Shown here: positions 10,672-21,513 of the stretch, one piece after another
Numbering within the stretch: the stretch's first letter is position 1
How the letters are laid out: each line of letters begins with the position of its first letter
DNA from: Vitrella brassicaformis
Taxonomy: Eukaryota > Sar > Vitrellaceae
Assembly: GCA_001179505.1 (NCBI GenBank)
Contig: CDMY01000480.1
Coordinates: 38,380 to 68,410 of the forward strand
Length of the DNA: 30,031 bases
Direction: 5' to 3'
The notes under the pieces: model-generated
The model's input: the letters and a program-made list of their open reading frames with translations, nothing else
Told to the model about the DNA's origin: nothing
The model's database searches: none
Program-made: the position numbers and the translations under genes

Positions 10672-10798
10672 TCAACATCCGGTGACCAAAAAACCGCCCA
10701 CCGACGCGGGAAAAAGGGGCAGCAGATGTTGATGGGGTCACACCGCACGACACTCTGGGGAGAAAAGCGGAAAGTGTGTTTTCCAAAAGCGAGCTCGA
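10672..10798. promoter_or_regulatory. Compact bidirectional promoter region
   Basis: Only 127 bp separate the start of the EF-hand gene (-) from the most upstream plausible start of the F-box/ankyrin gene (+). The motif GCGAGCTC, followed by A-rich sequence, occurs twice near the plus-strand start (about 10789 and 10811). Whether these are regulatory sites is unknown. If the F-box/ankyrin protein starts at a later ATG, the shared region is longer. Confidence 0.4.
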
Positions 10799-13700
10799 AT
10801 GGCCCTAATGCGAGCTCAAATCCCGAACCTCCCGAGGCTACGTTCTCCTGTTGTCGCGTCCGTACGGGGTCAGTATAGGGCTTCTCGCCATCCTTGCAAA
10901 GACGAACCAGCCCGTGTTGAGACTGCTGCAGCTGAGTCTCTCGCCACGGCCAGATTGATGCTCGTGCACATGGCGTCAGGGAAGGGCTGCGTGTCGCTGA
11001 GAAGGCACCCGCCAAACATCCCATCGAGCAGATCCGCTGCAAGCGATAGGGAATGTCAACGTCGCGCGTTGTCGTATCGCAACTTGCTGAAGCCACCTGC
11101 GTCTCGTGTGTCTCGTGGGGCCGCCCACTCGAACGATGGCTGCGGGCCTTGTCGCTTTGAGAGGGCAAGCGGCCCCGCCCCGCCGAGGCGTTTCCGCCCT
11201 GCAATCGTGCCTGCTGATGGTTCTTGCAATGGCGGCTCTGTGAGTGAGCATCGCAACATGCTCGAGGACTTGCCCGAGGACATCATGTGCTCCGTCTTCG
11301 TCTACCTTGATGCACAGGACATGGACAGGTGAAGACAAACAACACACACAACAGACGGCTCCTGGCGATTCCCACCACCTTGTGCTTCGGGATTCGTTGA
11401 TGTGATCAATCTGTCTGTCTGTGACGCAGGTTAGGTCGTTCGAGTTGTTTTCTATTCGATGAGGCCCGTCGGTGCAGCGAGCGGCGATTCCAGGAGCTCT
11501 TCGGGGCAATGGGCCTGCCCACCTACCTGAGGAACTCGCGATCGCACCTGTTCCGCCTGCTGCAGTTTGCACAAGGCACCGCCAACGCCCCGGCAGTACT
11601 GCAGACCATCGCATGGGCCGCAGGTGAACGCATGAATGAATGACGGATATAAACAACATGGACGGAGCTCATCGGCTTCCCTTTCCCCTGCGTGTGTCGT
11701 CTCTCCCTCGTCTCTTCAGCCTTTGGGTATCCTCGGTACATCCGTCATTGGCTGAGCCAGTGGAGGGGAACATTCCCGTCTCGGAGGAGTACGGAGGTGC
11801 CAAACGCGCGGGCTGCCGACGGCACGCCGGCTCTCTACCTCGCCACGCAGAGCAAGAAATATGATGTACGTAGGCGCCCAGTGAGTGCATATGAAAGACA
11901 GCACAACACTGTGTCTCTTCTTTTGTTTTGCTCAGATCATGGCTCTTCTGCTCGAGGCAGGGGCGTGTCCGAATGCACCGCTGAGCAACGGCAACACATC
12001 TCTGTTTGTAGCGGCCAAGCATCTCGACCTCCAGGCGGCCGACATCCTCATGCAAGCGGGGGCCTCACCCATTGTGGTGAGCAGTAGGCCTTGCGAACGC
12101 ACCTTCGCATCATTTTCACTCCGCTACGTGTTTGCAGGAGAATCGTGTCCGCCAATCGGTGTTCATGGCTGTCATCCAAGTTGCCCGAGAGGCCCCCAAC
12201 CCCGACACAGTGCACAGTGCTGTCGCATTCATACGAATAATTGCAAGGGTGGGTCGGTCGATAGATGAGCACACACACGTCTCTGGCCGCTGTGTATTCT
12301 GCTCGTCTGTTCAGGGACTTGACACGGCATCCAAATCAAGCCGGTCAGCCCTGAAGGCCCTCCTGGCTGCCTGTGAGGCAAGGCTGCCCGCGATCGTCGA
12401 AACTCTCCTTGACGCAGGCGTCGGCATGCCCGCATCGCAACAGAGACACACCGCAGCACATTCAGCCCGCTCCCGGCCGCAGAGTGCCCACGCCGGCAGC
12501 GTGGCCGCAACGCAGCGCAGAATATCCCTCAGGAATGGCGGCAACGATCCTGTGGACATGCTTTTGGGGATGACGCTGCCTGATCCGAGCTGGGTGGACC
12601 GGTTTGAGACCAGCATGAGCATGTCTCCCACGGCAACGCCAGCGTCACCGTCAGCGCGCCCGTTGAGCGCTGCGGGGAGTGTTGTGGGCGGCAGCGGGGG
12701 AGATGGTGACCAGCTGCCGTGTCCACTCCTGGTTGCCTGCCAGAATGGAAACCGGGAAATCGTGCAGGCAGGCATAAATGGACCCTGACCACACAACCAG
12801 TCGCCATGTACGGATGTTTGTTGGTTGATCAGCTGTTGCTCGAGAAAGGCGGGGCCCAGGCTGATGTTAACTCAACGCTCGCCTCTGGCAAGACGCCACT
12901 GTACATCGCTGCTGAGATGGGCGATGATAAGATGATTGCTATGGTGAGTGAGACGTGGATAGGGTGGTGTCACATATCCATCATGAATCCTTCGTGGCAG
13001 CTTTTGATCCATGGAGCGAAGCTGTCCAGCACCACCTGTACGGGCCGCTCAGCGCTGTTCGCAGCCGTGCAGGTCGGCAAGGATGTCTCATGCTCGTCAC
13101 ACCGGCAGTTGGTCGTATAGGGATTGATGCCTTGTTCTTGTCCAGGGCGGCCACGAGAAAGCGGTCAAGAGTTTGCTGAAGTTTGCTGACGTACCTGACA
13201 TCATCAGGTAAATTCCTCCGCTGTGTGATCTCCTTTGCCTACACCCCGCTTTGTCGCTGTGTCAATGCAGGCCGACGCCCAATGGGGATTCTCCGTTTTC
13301 TCTGGCCGAAAGGCGCGGCAAGGCCCCCATGCTGGTGGACATGCTCGACTGTTACCTGCGGCAGATCCGCAAGCGCGCCCAGCTCCGGGACATGGGCCTC
13401 AGCGATGACGAGTGCCCTGAGGTGTTCGACGCCTATCTTACTGCATTGTGCCTCAAAATGGGGGTGAGCGAATCTCGGCACGAATTCATATATGACATAT
13501 CGGTGGAAGGCCAATGCCGACATTCTGTATCTGAATGTCAGCTGATTGGTCGTTCGAAGGCCAAGGATCTGATGCAGGGGCGGCATCGCGGTGTCTCACG
13601 CTCACCCTGCGCCGCAGCCAAGCGAGCCCAGACTCCATTCCGCGTCTCCCAGTCGCCCATCAGCGCGCGAGCTGGCGACCCCTCCGCACCCCCACTATGG

Positions 13701-14513
13701 ATGACACCAGAGGAAGAGGAACGATGGAGGCAGTTCACGCCGCCAGTCGACATGAGAGGCTTTCGGCCTTCACAAACACGGCCACGCAGCTTCCACATTC
13801 GCGCACAGCCGAAGGCATATCACACGGACGTGGAGCCACAACAAGAAAAGGCCATCCCTGTCGACCAGTCGGCTCCGCTTTCGGGTGGTGGTAGAGGCGC
13901 CTCTGGAACTGAGGGGGCGGCCGAGAACAAGACGGACTGTGTCTCAAGAAACCCTGAGCCCTTCTCGTCCCTCAACGCTTTTCAAGAGAGAAAGGGGACG
14001 TCGCCAACAATCCAGCGGTGGAAGGAGGGCGGCGCAACTCTTATGGCTGACGACCACAAGGAAGACACCGCTGACGATGGGTTTGAGTACAAGCCGAAAA
14101 GGGAGCTCAAATGGCAGAGCGCCTCATCTGCGAAGATCAAGTCTCGGGAGCTATTGCAAAGTATCCAGCAAACCTACGAAGGACAGCTTGGCGGGGCTTC
14201 GGAAGCAGAAGGAAAACAAGCAATCAACAAGCCCGAAAGAACAGATGACGTCTTCGCCAAGTCCCCACCGCCACCAAGAAGCTCTCCAGCGACCCCTCTG
14301 ACGTCCGATCTGCCAGCTCCTGGCTGGATCGAGCATAAGAACAGGAGAAGTATGGTGTCAGCCCCCGTGGAAGAGAAGAAAGATTTCTTACGCTGCCGTC
14401 AAGGTAGCGGAGGCAGCATGGGAGGAGACATGACTTTGCTGGAGCGGCCAAGGCCCTCCGGCCACCCGACGCTGCCGAGCGAGTTCCTGCTGTCAGAGCT
14501 GAATTGCGCATGA
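10799..14513 (+). CDS. F-box and ankyrin-repeat protein with long disordered tail
   Basis: Eleven exons in phase (10799-11328, 11430-11623, 11720-11865, 11936-12076, 12138-12248, 12315-12767, 12833-12943, 13001-13072, 13146-13207, 13271-13463, 13542-14513) encode about 994 residues. An F-box (LPEDIMCSVFVYLDAQDMDR, residues ~158-177, continuing over the next exon) would bind Skp1 in an SCF ubiquitin ligase. Ankyrin repeats follow: clear units are LYLATQSKKYDIMALLLEAG, LFVAAKHLDLQAADILMQAG, NREIVQLLLEKGG, PLYIAAEMGDDKMIAMLLIH and ALFAAVQGGHEKAVKSLLKF. These are the likely substrate-binding part. The last ~350 residues are Ser/Pro/charged disorder ending LLSELNCA. The N-terminal ~150 residues before the F-box look low-complexity; the true start may be a later ATG such as 10970 or 11258. 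One intron (12768-12832) uses a GC donor, and the 13464-13541 intron is optional because it is in frame without stops. Confidence 0.82.
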
Positions 14514-14888
14514 TATGTATGTCTTTGTGTGCTTTCGGACATGTGTGCGTATGCTCGTATGTTCGTTTTTCTCTAAGTCGTGATCGCATCGCGACATGCT
14601 GTCAGTCTCATGGGCTCACGGAGCGTGTCCACAATAGTGAGTGAATGGTTTGCGTCATTCCTTTTGGCTGGCTACGTCTTACAAGCTGACATTCTTGAGT
14701 GTCCAATCAGTTGAAGCGATGTGTGTGTCTCGCCCTCCGTCTTCCTACAACCATCTGTGCATGGTGGCTACCCAGCTCCTTCAAGAAGGAAGAAGCCGTG
14801 TAGAGTGCTGTCAGTATATCTACAAACACAGAAAAATGCTGACAGCCCACCTATATCAAGCACATTGACAAAGTTTCGACCATCCTAC
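14514..14888. other. Short convergent intergenic region
   Basis: About 375 bp lie between two convergent stop codons. Nothing coding or structured stands out; it presumably holds the two 3' UTRs and polyadenylation sites. Confidence 0.5.
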
Positions 14889-15839
14889 CTACACGACCTT
14901 ATCGTCTTGCATCACCACATGACTTGGCCACCTCCCCCGACCCGCCACCCCGTCACTGAGTCTTTGTCTCCATGGGAAGGCCGCAGTTGCCATCCGCCGA
15001 AGGACACCCCGCCAGGCTGAGCCGTCGGCAGCCATCCTGTGTCTCGTTGGCTTGTCAGCGGGATGCGTCAGTGGCATCGAGTTGAGCTTGATCAGTTGCG
15101 GGGGGGGCTTGTCCAAGCATAAAAAGTCCACAATATCCTTGACGGGAGGCCTCTCGTCCCTCCTTATGCCGCTCTTGGCCTCGCCGTAGGGGCCGGCCGT
15201 GTGTGAGCGGTGTCTGTCGTCATCGTCCACTATGCTGTGTCCCGACTGCTGATACATGTAGTGGCACGGCGGTGTCATGGTGGCCTTGTCGACGTAGATA
15301 GGCCGATGGTCGGTCGGCGAAGGCTCATGGATGGAGTCACGTGTTGAGGCGGGGGAAAAGAACGCCGCTTTTCTTTCCTTCCAGTCGGACACGTCCTGTG
15401 TCAGTAGCTTCTGTTTCTCCATAGCTTCCTGGTGCCTCTCACGCTCCATGACTTGCTGTTTGTTCAGCTTGGAGGGGCCAGCGAGCATTTTAAGGGCGAT
15501 CGTCTCGACCTTTGCCTTCCGCTGTCCTTCCGCTCGACTCATCGTGCCGTCGGTGGTTTCGCTCCTCCTCTCTTGCCAACTGACTTGTGATCTCTTTCTC
15601 TCTTCCTCTTTTTCGCGAACATCAAGATCATGCCCCACCAGGGATCCGCCCGCTACTGCTGCTGCTCTCTCACATGGCTGACCGCCTGCCTGTTTGGGTA
15701 CGTCAATGAATCCATAGGGATGTTTGGACGAGGGGTGTCGTGAACCTCCGGCCGATCTTGCGCGGTTCAATATGTCGGTTTCGTGCGTGGATCTATTGCA
15801 GGTGGCCGAGCCCTTCCGGCCCTGAGCATCAAGCGCCAC
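14889..15839 (-). CDS. Hypothetical charged protein, 5' end unresolved
   Basis: An uninterrupted 950-nt frame codes for about 316 residues ending MQDDKVV. It is not the antisense shadow of another model, and its composition is protein-like: a Glu/Arg/Lys/Gln-rich helical block (EKEEERKRSQVSWQERRSET, then KLNKQQVMERERHQEAMEKQ), an acidic patch (SIVDDDDR) and a basic C terminus. No known domain is recognised. The frame opens just after a TAG that could be a splice acceptor (TAG at about 15840-15842), so an upstream exon is likely. The first in-frame ATG inside the exon is only near 15542 (MSRAEGQRKAK). A tiny first exon such as MGLTRP spliced at a GTCGAT donor is possible but speculative. Function unknown. 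Confidence 0.5.
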   Translation of the reverse strand: MALDAQGRKGSATCNRSTHETDILNRARSAGGSRHPSSKHPYGFIDVPKQAGGQPCERAAAVAGGSLVGHDLDVREKEEERKRSQVSWQERRSETTDGTMSRAEGQRKAKVETIALKMLAGPSKLNKQQVMERERHQEAMEKQKLLTQDVSDWKERKAAFFSPASTRDSIHEPSPTDHRPIYVDKATMTPPCHYMYQQSGHSIVDDDDRHRSHTAGPYGEAKSGIRRDERPPVKDIVDFLCLDKPPPQLIKLNSMPLTHPADKPTRHRMAADGSAWRGVLRRMATAAFPWRQRLSDGVAGRGRWPSHVVMQDDKVV

Positions 15840-15961
15840 CTACGCATCGCAGGGATGACCCTGAAGGGCAAGAATCGACCGGCCGAGTGAGCCCCATCGC
15901 AGAAAATGGGATTGCTACTTTTTCATCCGTCTGTTTTCTCTCTCAGGCCGCTCGTGGTGTG
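15840..15961. promoter_or_regulatory. Divergent promoter/5' UTR region with probable UTR intron
   Basis: These 122 bp separate the minus-strand charged ORF from the plus-strand F-box-like gene. A GTGAGC donor at 15886 and a pyrimidine-rich TCTCTCTCAG acceptor ending at 15945 suggest an intron in the 5' UTR of the plus-strand gene. Joining the upstream frame through it into the coding sequence gives a stop, so it is probably non-coding. The arrangement implies a very compact bidirectional promoter. Confidence 0.45.
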
Positions 15962-18458
15962 ATGATGGCTGCCATGTTCGAAAGCCCCTCGCCAGCCGTC
16001 CCACTCCACAACGTGCTCGAGTATGAGTCACGCCGGCATGACGATGACGACGAGGTATCAAGATGTTAAGAAGAGCAGCAACGAGGCCACAGCTTACTGT
16101 GGTTTGCCACGGTTTTGTCGTGATTGCAGGCAGAACAACCTGCCACTGCCGCTACAGCAGCATTGAGCCATCATGCAGCCCTGCAGGCCAGCACCGGAGG
16201 CAACACACCAACAGCACCGCGCTCTACGCCTCCAAGCGCTGAGTCGTCTCATGCTGCTGCTACTTCTGCTGCGCCTGCCTCAACCACAGCCCCTGATGCC
16301 CCTGCTGTAGCCCCTGAGCCTTGTCATGCTGCCTCAACCACAGCCCCTGCTGCTGGTGGGGAGACCAGCAGCAACGTAGCTGCAGCTGGAGAGGCCAACA
16401 ACGCACCGGAGAGAGCGCCTCTGCTGGTATGTCTTTATCCATCTTGATATGGTGACACAGCCGACGTTTCTTTCTGTCTGTCTTTCAGCCTGATTTGGTC
16501 ATCAACGTCCTCGCCTATCTGCCCTTCCCCTCGCTCGTCCTGGCCCGCCTCCCTCCCTCCGTGCTGGAACAAGTGTGCAAGCTGCACACGCGTCTGATCA
16601 TCGACGCATCGACGCACGAAGGCGTGGAGGCCTGGGGCAGAATGCTGCCGCAGCGCGCGAGACAGCTGGGACAGCTTGCCATCAACGTCTCCACCATCAT
16701 GATGCGGCACCCTGGCTTCTTTCCGGAATGGGGCCTCGCCGCTCTGGTGGCTTTCGTTGGTGGCCAAGCGGCAGGACGGGCAGAGGCAGCGGCACAAGAG
16801 GGGTCGGGAATCCAAGGAGCATCGCTCAAAGCCGTCTCGTTCGAGGGGGTGCCCTTGCCAGTACGGCCGGGACCATTTAGAGCACCCCCCGTCGCTCCCG
16901 TCCCCTCTGCCGGCGCCCGCACGCGCCTTGAAGCCCTCACATCGATTTCAGGCCTGCTACAAGCCCACCATCCTCTGGCCGACAGATGGCTGATGCCGTC
17001 TTTGATCGACGTGAGCGGCCCTGGGTGTGATGGGGAGATGACGAGCGCCTTTCTCCGATTGTCAACCACAATTACGAGAATTGGCTCGTCATCCACACCC
17101 ACAGAAAAGGCAGAGCTGCTCGAGCGCCTGCCTTTGGCCACGAGAGAGGGGGACAGGCTGGTGGCACCTCTAAGCCATCTCGAGACGATCGGCACTTTGC
17201 GTGTCTCTCGAGATGCTGTCCAGATGCGCCAGGAATTCGACCGGCTAGAGGTATGAAAGGAGAAAGTGCACCTTTCCCTGTCTTTTTGCATGCAGCGCTT
17301 TTTTCCTTCCTTTCAGACCGTCATGCTGGCACGCAACTGTCCTCGCTCGTCAATCAAGGTCACTATCGACTTCGACATCGACGCTTTCGAGGGAGTCGAC
17401 GGCTCCTTTCTGCCCCTTCTCGCCGCCATCCAGGCGTTCTTCCGCACCTTCGCTGCCGGCCCCACCATCTCCATCGCCAACGAGCGCTTCTCTTTCAATC
17501 TTGACGTGCTCATCTACCTTCCCGCAAGCACGTCAACGTTTGTGAGAGACAGCCTCGTCAAGCTCGGGAATGAAGCCACGGACGTCCTGTGGAAGTTGAG
17601 AGCGCAGCATCTGCATGACGCGCAAGATGCGCACTCTCTCTTCCGTGAGCCGTCCCCAGCTGCGACCGACGTCTCCAGGCGGCTGACGTTTCCCAGGGCG
17701 GCCAAGTTCTGCCTTGAGGACGCAAATGGCTTCTTCCCCGACCCTCCCCTCCCCGAGGTGATGCCGGCCATTCTCAACTACCTGCCACTGTCGATCGGCG
17801 CCGACAGCTCCCACCTTGTCATCGACAGTAGCGCGGGGTGCGAAGTGGGGCGGCAGCTTACAGGCTGCATGACCGGCATCAATGAACTGAGTGTCTGGAA
17901 GGCCGTCGACGTGCACTTCGTGCACTCGATCCTGCTGGCCATTGGGGGAGGGATGGCGATGGAGAAGGTGTATTTCTCGGTGATTCGGGGCAGCGGTGGC
18001 CTGTGGCTGGGTGCAGATATCTATCCCTCAATCAAGGACCTGAATGTGTGCATAGGTATCTGAATGAAAATGCAAATTAACGGAACACACCTCACTTACT
18101 TCCACCTGTGTATCTGTTGTGTGTGCAGAATCTGCCAGCGACATACCCAGCCTCCTGGAAGTCAGAGGTCTGGAGACCGTCAGCTTTCGAGCGATGCGTC
18201 CAGACCTCATGGCAAGGGCGGGGCTGCACCAGCTGAGAGATCATGGGCGGACGTATGAAGGCTTCACGGTTGCATGGCACTTGAACAAAGTGACGCTATC
18301 AAAAGCTGCGGGTAAGCGAAGTGGGAAGGATGGTTTGGTTCAAGTGTGATTGCTGAAATGTGTGCCTTTGCTTGTGTTGCGTGTCAGGTCGAGGTGGTCG
18401 AGGGCGCGGAAGCGGTGGATGGAGAGGGCGGGGAAGAGGGAGGGGCAGGGGCCGGTGA
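15962..18458 (+). CDS. F-box-like orphan protein with C-terminal RGG tail
   Basis: Six exons (15962-16054, 16130-16426, 16489-17250, 17317-18055, 18129-18311, 18388-18458) give about 714 residues. After an acidic start (HDDDDE) and ~100 residues of Ala/Pro/Thr/Ser disorder, exon 3 opens with an F-box-like helix pair (PDLVINVLAYLPFPSLVLAR) followed by a strand-turn element ending RLIIDAS. A weaker second copy may lie in exon 4 (PEVMPAILNYLPL ... HLVIDSS), suggesting an internally repeated fold. The last exon encodes a pure Gly/Arg tail (GRGGRGRGSGGWRGRGRGRG...), the composition of RGG/GAR boxes that bind RNA and are methylated on arginine. No catalytic motif is visible. I cannot name the family; a lineage-specific F-box-like expansion is plausible. 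Start chosen as the first ATG after the acceptor at 15945; ATG 15965 is equally possible. Confidence 0.75.
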
Positions 18459-18738
18459 GGGCTGACTAAGAGACCTTGCTTTCTTTGCTTGTTTTGCTCG
18501 GTTTTGGGCTGATGTCTCTTTTTTCCGTCTTTTTCCGTGACGCATCAAACGATGCTCACAGTGAGTGCCACCTGGGGGTGACCTTAATGTTGGAGAGGGC
18601 TTGTCATTCGAAAGTGCGCACTTGTATGAATGCGTGTCGCTTTGTCTACTCACACTGAGCACCATTCTCACTCAGCAGCTCATTCATACACACGCTTGCC
18701 CACGCATTGCTTTGTCCGTCAGTTGTGCATAGTTCCGT

Positions 18739-19836
18739 TCACTGCAGGTGCACTGTGACGTCGTCGACGCCCCACGAGACGATGTCGGCATTGGACTCAG
18801 TCAGCGTCGAACCAAACACCTGCACACACACACATACGCACACACACGGCTGCATTCAGTGTTGTGCTGGTGTGTCTGTGTCTCGTGTGGTGCTGACGAG
18901 GTTGAGTGTTGGTGTGGAGTGCGGGATGGTGACGTCGACAAGGACCCTGAGCCGGTCGGGCTGACTGGCGCCGCACACGTTCACGCCGAATTCGCGGCAA
19001 GTCAAAGTGGTCATGGTGGGGCACTGCATGAATCCACAGTCATCCCTCTCTCTCTCTCTCCCAGTGACTGACCAAGTTGTGTGAGCGTGCCCACACGATC
19101 TTGTTGCCGGCCTTCAGGTACACACTCTCGCCCGTCCACCTGCACACACACACCAGTGCAGTGCACACGTCCATTTGTCGTGTGGTATGGGTGGCTGTTT
19201 GCTCTCACCTGTCGAAGTAGTGTATGCGTGCAGTGACTTTGACGTGTCTGTGCGGCGGGAGCTTCTTGTACAGCCGCGACACGCTGCCCCGCACCAGTTT
19301 GCCGAGGAAGACATCCGTCGAGTAGCCGCACGTCGACCGGTCAGCCCGATCCCACTGATTCACACCATCCTACACACGAACCAACACAGTCGATTGCCAA
19401 GTGGCGCTGTGTGTGTCATGCTTGCCATAGAGTCGACGAGTGAGAAAATTGCGAAGGGCGTGTTGCGGCCACCTTGACGCTCGCGGCAATCGTCGTGGCC
19501 ACGTCGCTCACAGTGAACACAACGATGTCCTGGCCCTCTCTCGCTGAGCACCCGAACACATTAACTGCTCGGCGGAGCAGCAGCTCACTGTTCTCGCTGA
19601 GCAGCTCGAGAGGCGCCAATGACGGACTCGCGTCACTCACAAACTCTGCACGCACGAATGACACAACCACACTTGCGAGGCTTGTGTCGGTCTCTGTGTG
19701 TCTCGCTTACCCATCGGGCGATGGTGCCTGCGTCACGAGCTCAACAACAGACACTCTCACCCGACAAATCCTCACATTGTACGCGCCTCAGAGTCCGCAA
19801 ACTGAGTGTGGGAATCTGCTCACAGTGAACAAAGTG
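18739..19836 (-). CDS. Beta-rich orphan protein, 5' end unresolved
   Basis: Seven exons splice in phase: 19776-19836, 19711-19739, 19473-19643, 19209-19369, 19073-19139, 18898-19023 and 18739-18819. Together they give about 231 residues ending in TGA at 18741-18739. The C-terminal half alternates short strands with a recognisable pattern: RIHYFDRWTGESVYLKAG, then KIVWARSHNL, NVCG, LVDVTIPHS and LVFGSTLTES, ending DIVSWGVDDVTVHLQ. I recall similar FD-W-GE / W / FGS-L / WG-DDV patterns in uncharacterised extracellular proteins of ciliates and other protists, probably a beta-sandwich; this is memory, not a search. Four cysteines fall in this part. The acceptor of exon 19473-19643 must be the second AG of GCAGAG for the frame to hold. 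An upstream exon probably exists: a good GTAAGT donor lies near 19856, but I could not find a start codon or signal peptide. Confidence 0.65.
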
Positions 19837-20321
19837 CTTAATGTAGTGATCAGTACTTACCCAACTCACCCACCAGGTCTCCTCATCGCGTCCGGGCAAT
19901 GAGTCCAATCACTCTCGACGCCCGATCGAGGAGGCGCGCACGCGAGAAGAAAAAACGACGAATGCTCGGCGAAAGGGCCTTTGGACTCTCTCTGGCTGTG
20001 TTCTCTGTTATTTGCAGGCCTGATCTAGTTCGCCAAAGGCGAGGATCTCTGCGGCTGTTGCGGTGCGAACACTGCCGGTGCCGCCACGCGCCCCCTTGCC
20101 GAACGAAGCGCCAACTGTGTGTGTGGGACGCTGCAGAGGCAAGCAAATGAGGCTTTCGTTCACTGTGAGCTGGCGCGGCATCAAGATCGGAATGGCTTTG
20201 TTTTCCAGGAGATGGGGGAGTTCCAAAATGAAGGCTTCTTCTTATTCCCCCGGCGAAGGCAGCATGCCGCCGTGCATCTGTTCCCGTGCCTCTCCTCCCT
20301 GGGCACGACCAGAACACGAAG
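19837..20321. promoter_or_regulatory. Divergent region, probably including unassigned 5' exons
   Basis: This 485-bp gap lies between the first resolved exon of the minus-strand beta-rich gene and the chosen start of the plus-strand orphan. It likely contains the missing N-terminal exon of the minus-strand gene (in-frame codons ending at the GTAAGT donor near 19856) and possibly 5' sequence of the plus-strand gene. Several overlapping open frames cross it on both strands. None could be linked with correct phase, so none is called. Confidence 0.45.
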
Positions 20322-21513
20322 ATGCCGCAGCAGCAGCAGTCGGCTTTCCCTCACGATTGGACCCGCAGCATCGACAAAATTCCGGAGGTGGTAGAAGAGG
20401 GCTTCAAGATGCACGGCGACGAGGGCTTCCTGTCGATTGCCGCGGCTACGTATGCCACTCTCTTCCCCAGCCTCAGCGACGAAAGCGCTCGGATCTACAA
20501 GCACCCGTTCCCCTTCTTCGGGTTCGAACCCATAGGGAGCGCGCAGCGAGACCACACCAGCCGTGCCAACGTATCACTGCCAGGTCACCAGGCAGGGGCA
20601 TGATGAACGCACTGACGATATCTAATGATTTGTCCCTGTCTGTTTCCCTCAGGCATGAAGGGCTACCAGCACATCGAGCGACCCCACACCCACAACGAAC
20701 ACATCGCGTGCTACTGCCTTGCCGGCGGCTACACGCACCCTATCTACACGGCCAAAAGGGGGGACGTCACCATCGGCGCGGACCTCCTGGTGCCGGCCAA
20801 CGCGCCGCAGGGCGTCGCCGGCTCCATCCAGCGATCGCGGCTGTTCAGCAAGCATCATCACAAACTGATGGGGGACGCCATGCTGTCGGCGGTCATGGAG
20901 TGGCAGTATGGCCGCGGTGGGTTCCCACTCTACTACCTCGACAAAGACGTGATCCACAAGCCGTGCAACTATGGTGAGGCGGGGGAATGTGTGTGTGGAT
21001 CATTCGTATGTATGGATCTCTCCTTGTGTGTGCAGACCCTGAGTTGATTTCGGTGTTAGTACAAGGCAAGTCGGACAGCACTCGTGCTACAGACCAGTTC
21101 GACCCGGACAAAAAATGGCTTGAGCTGGTGAGTGACACAACAAGGTCATGATGGCGGCATCTCTCGACCTTGTTTGCCGCTGCAGGAGAGAAGAGAAGCG
21201 ACGCCTGAGGAAAAGAAGCAAGCGCGAGACCGCTTGCGCGAGGCAGAGACCAACAGCAAGACGGACCTCGAGCTCATCGGGGGCGACTGGAGGGTGAGAC
21301 TGGAACTGCCCCCCGAGGAGGCCGCCGAGTACGTCATCGAACTATGGGGAAAGTACCTAGAGAGGTGCGCCGCCCCACAGGCATACAGACGTGTGACGTC
21401 TTACCTCTGTGCGCGTCAGGTTCCCCATGAAGTCTCTCGCGAGTGACGGCATCGTCCAAGTGTGGTGCCCCCCTGGAAGAGAGACATCGATCAACGTGCC
21501 GACCAAGCTCTAA
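20322..21513 (+). CDS. Hypothetical soluble protein, five exons
   Basis: Exons 20322-20583, 20653-20973, 21036-21127, 21186-21364 and 21420-21513 join in phase to 315 residues. The start is ATG at 20322 (MPQQQQSAFPHDW). The protein has no signal peptide, membrane helix or long repeat. It contains a His/Cys-rich stretch (HIERPHTHNEHIACYCLAGG) and further histidines (SKHHHK), which could bind metal; a Lys/Glu helix (EEKKQARDRLREAETNSK); and a compact end (VQVWCPPGRETSINVPTKL). Codon usage and globular composition support a real gene. I do not recognise the family. Upstream frames exist and the N terminus could be longer. The first donor is GTCACC, weaker than the others, but phase requires it. 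Confidence 0.7.

Noticed and set aside
10557-11204. 215-residue minus-strand open frame
   Set aside because: It is antisense to the first exon of the F-box gene, and its 3' part is another frame of the EF-hand gene's first exon, which makes sense only as MGCNQS.
20063-20977. 304-residue plus-strand open frame
   Set aside because: It reads the orphan gene's two first exons in the wrong frame (Arg/His/Pro-rich shadow) and runs through the intron.
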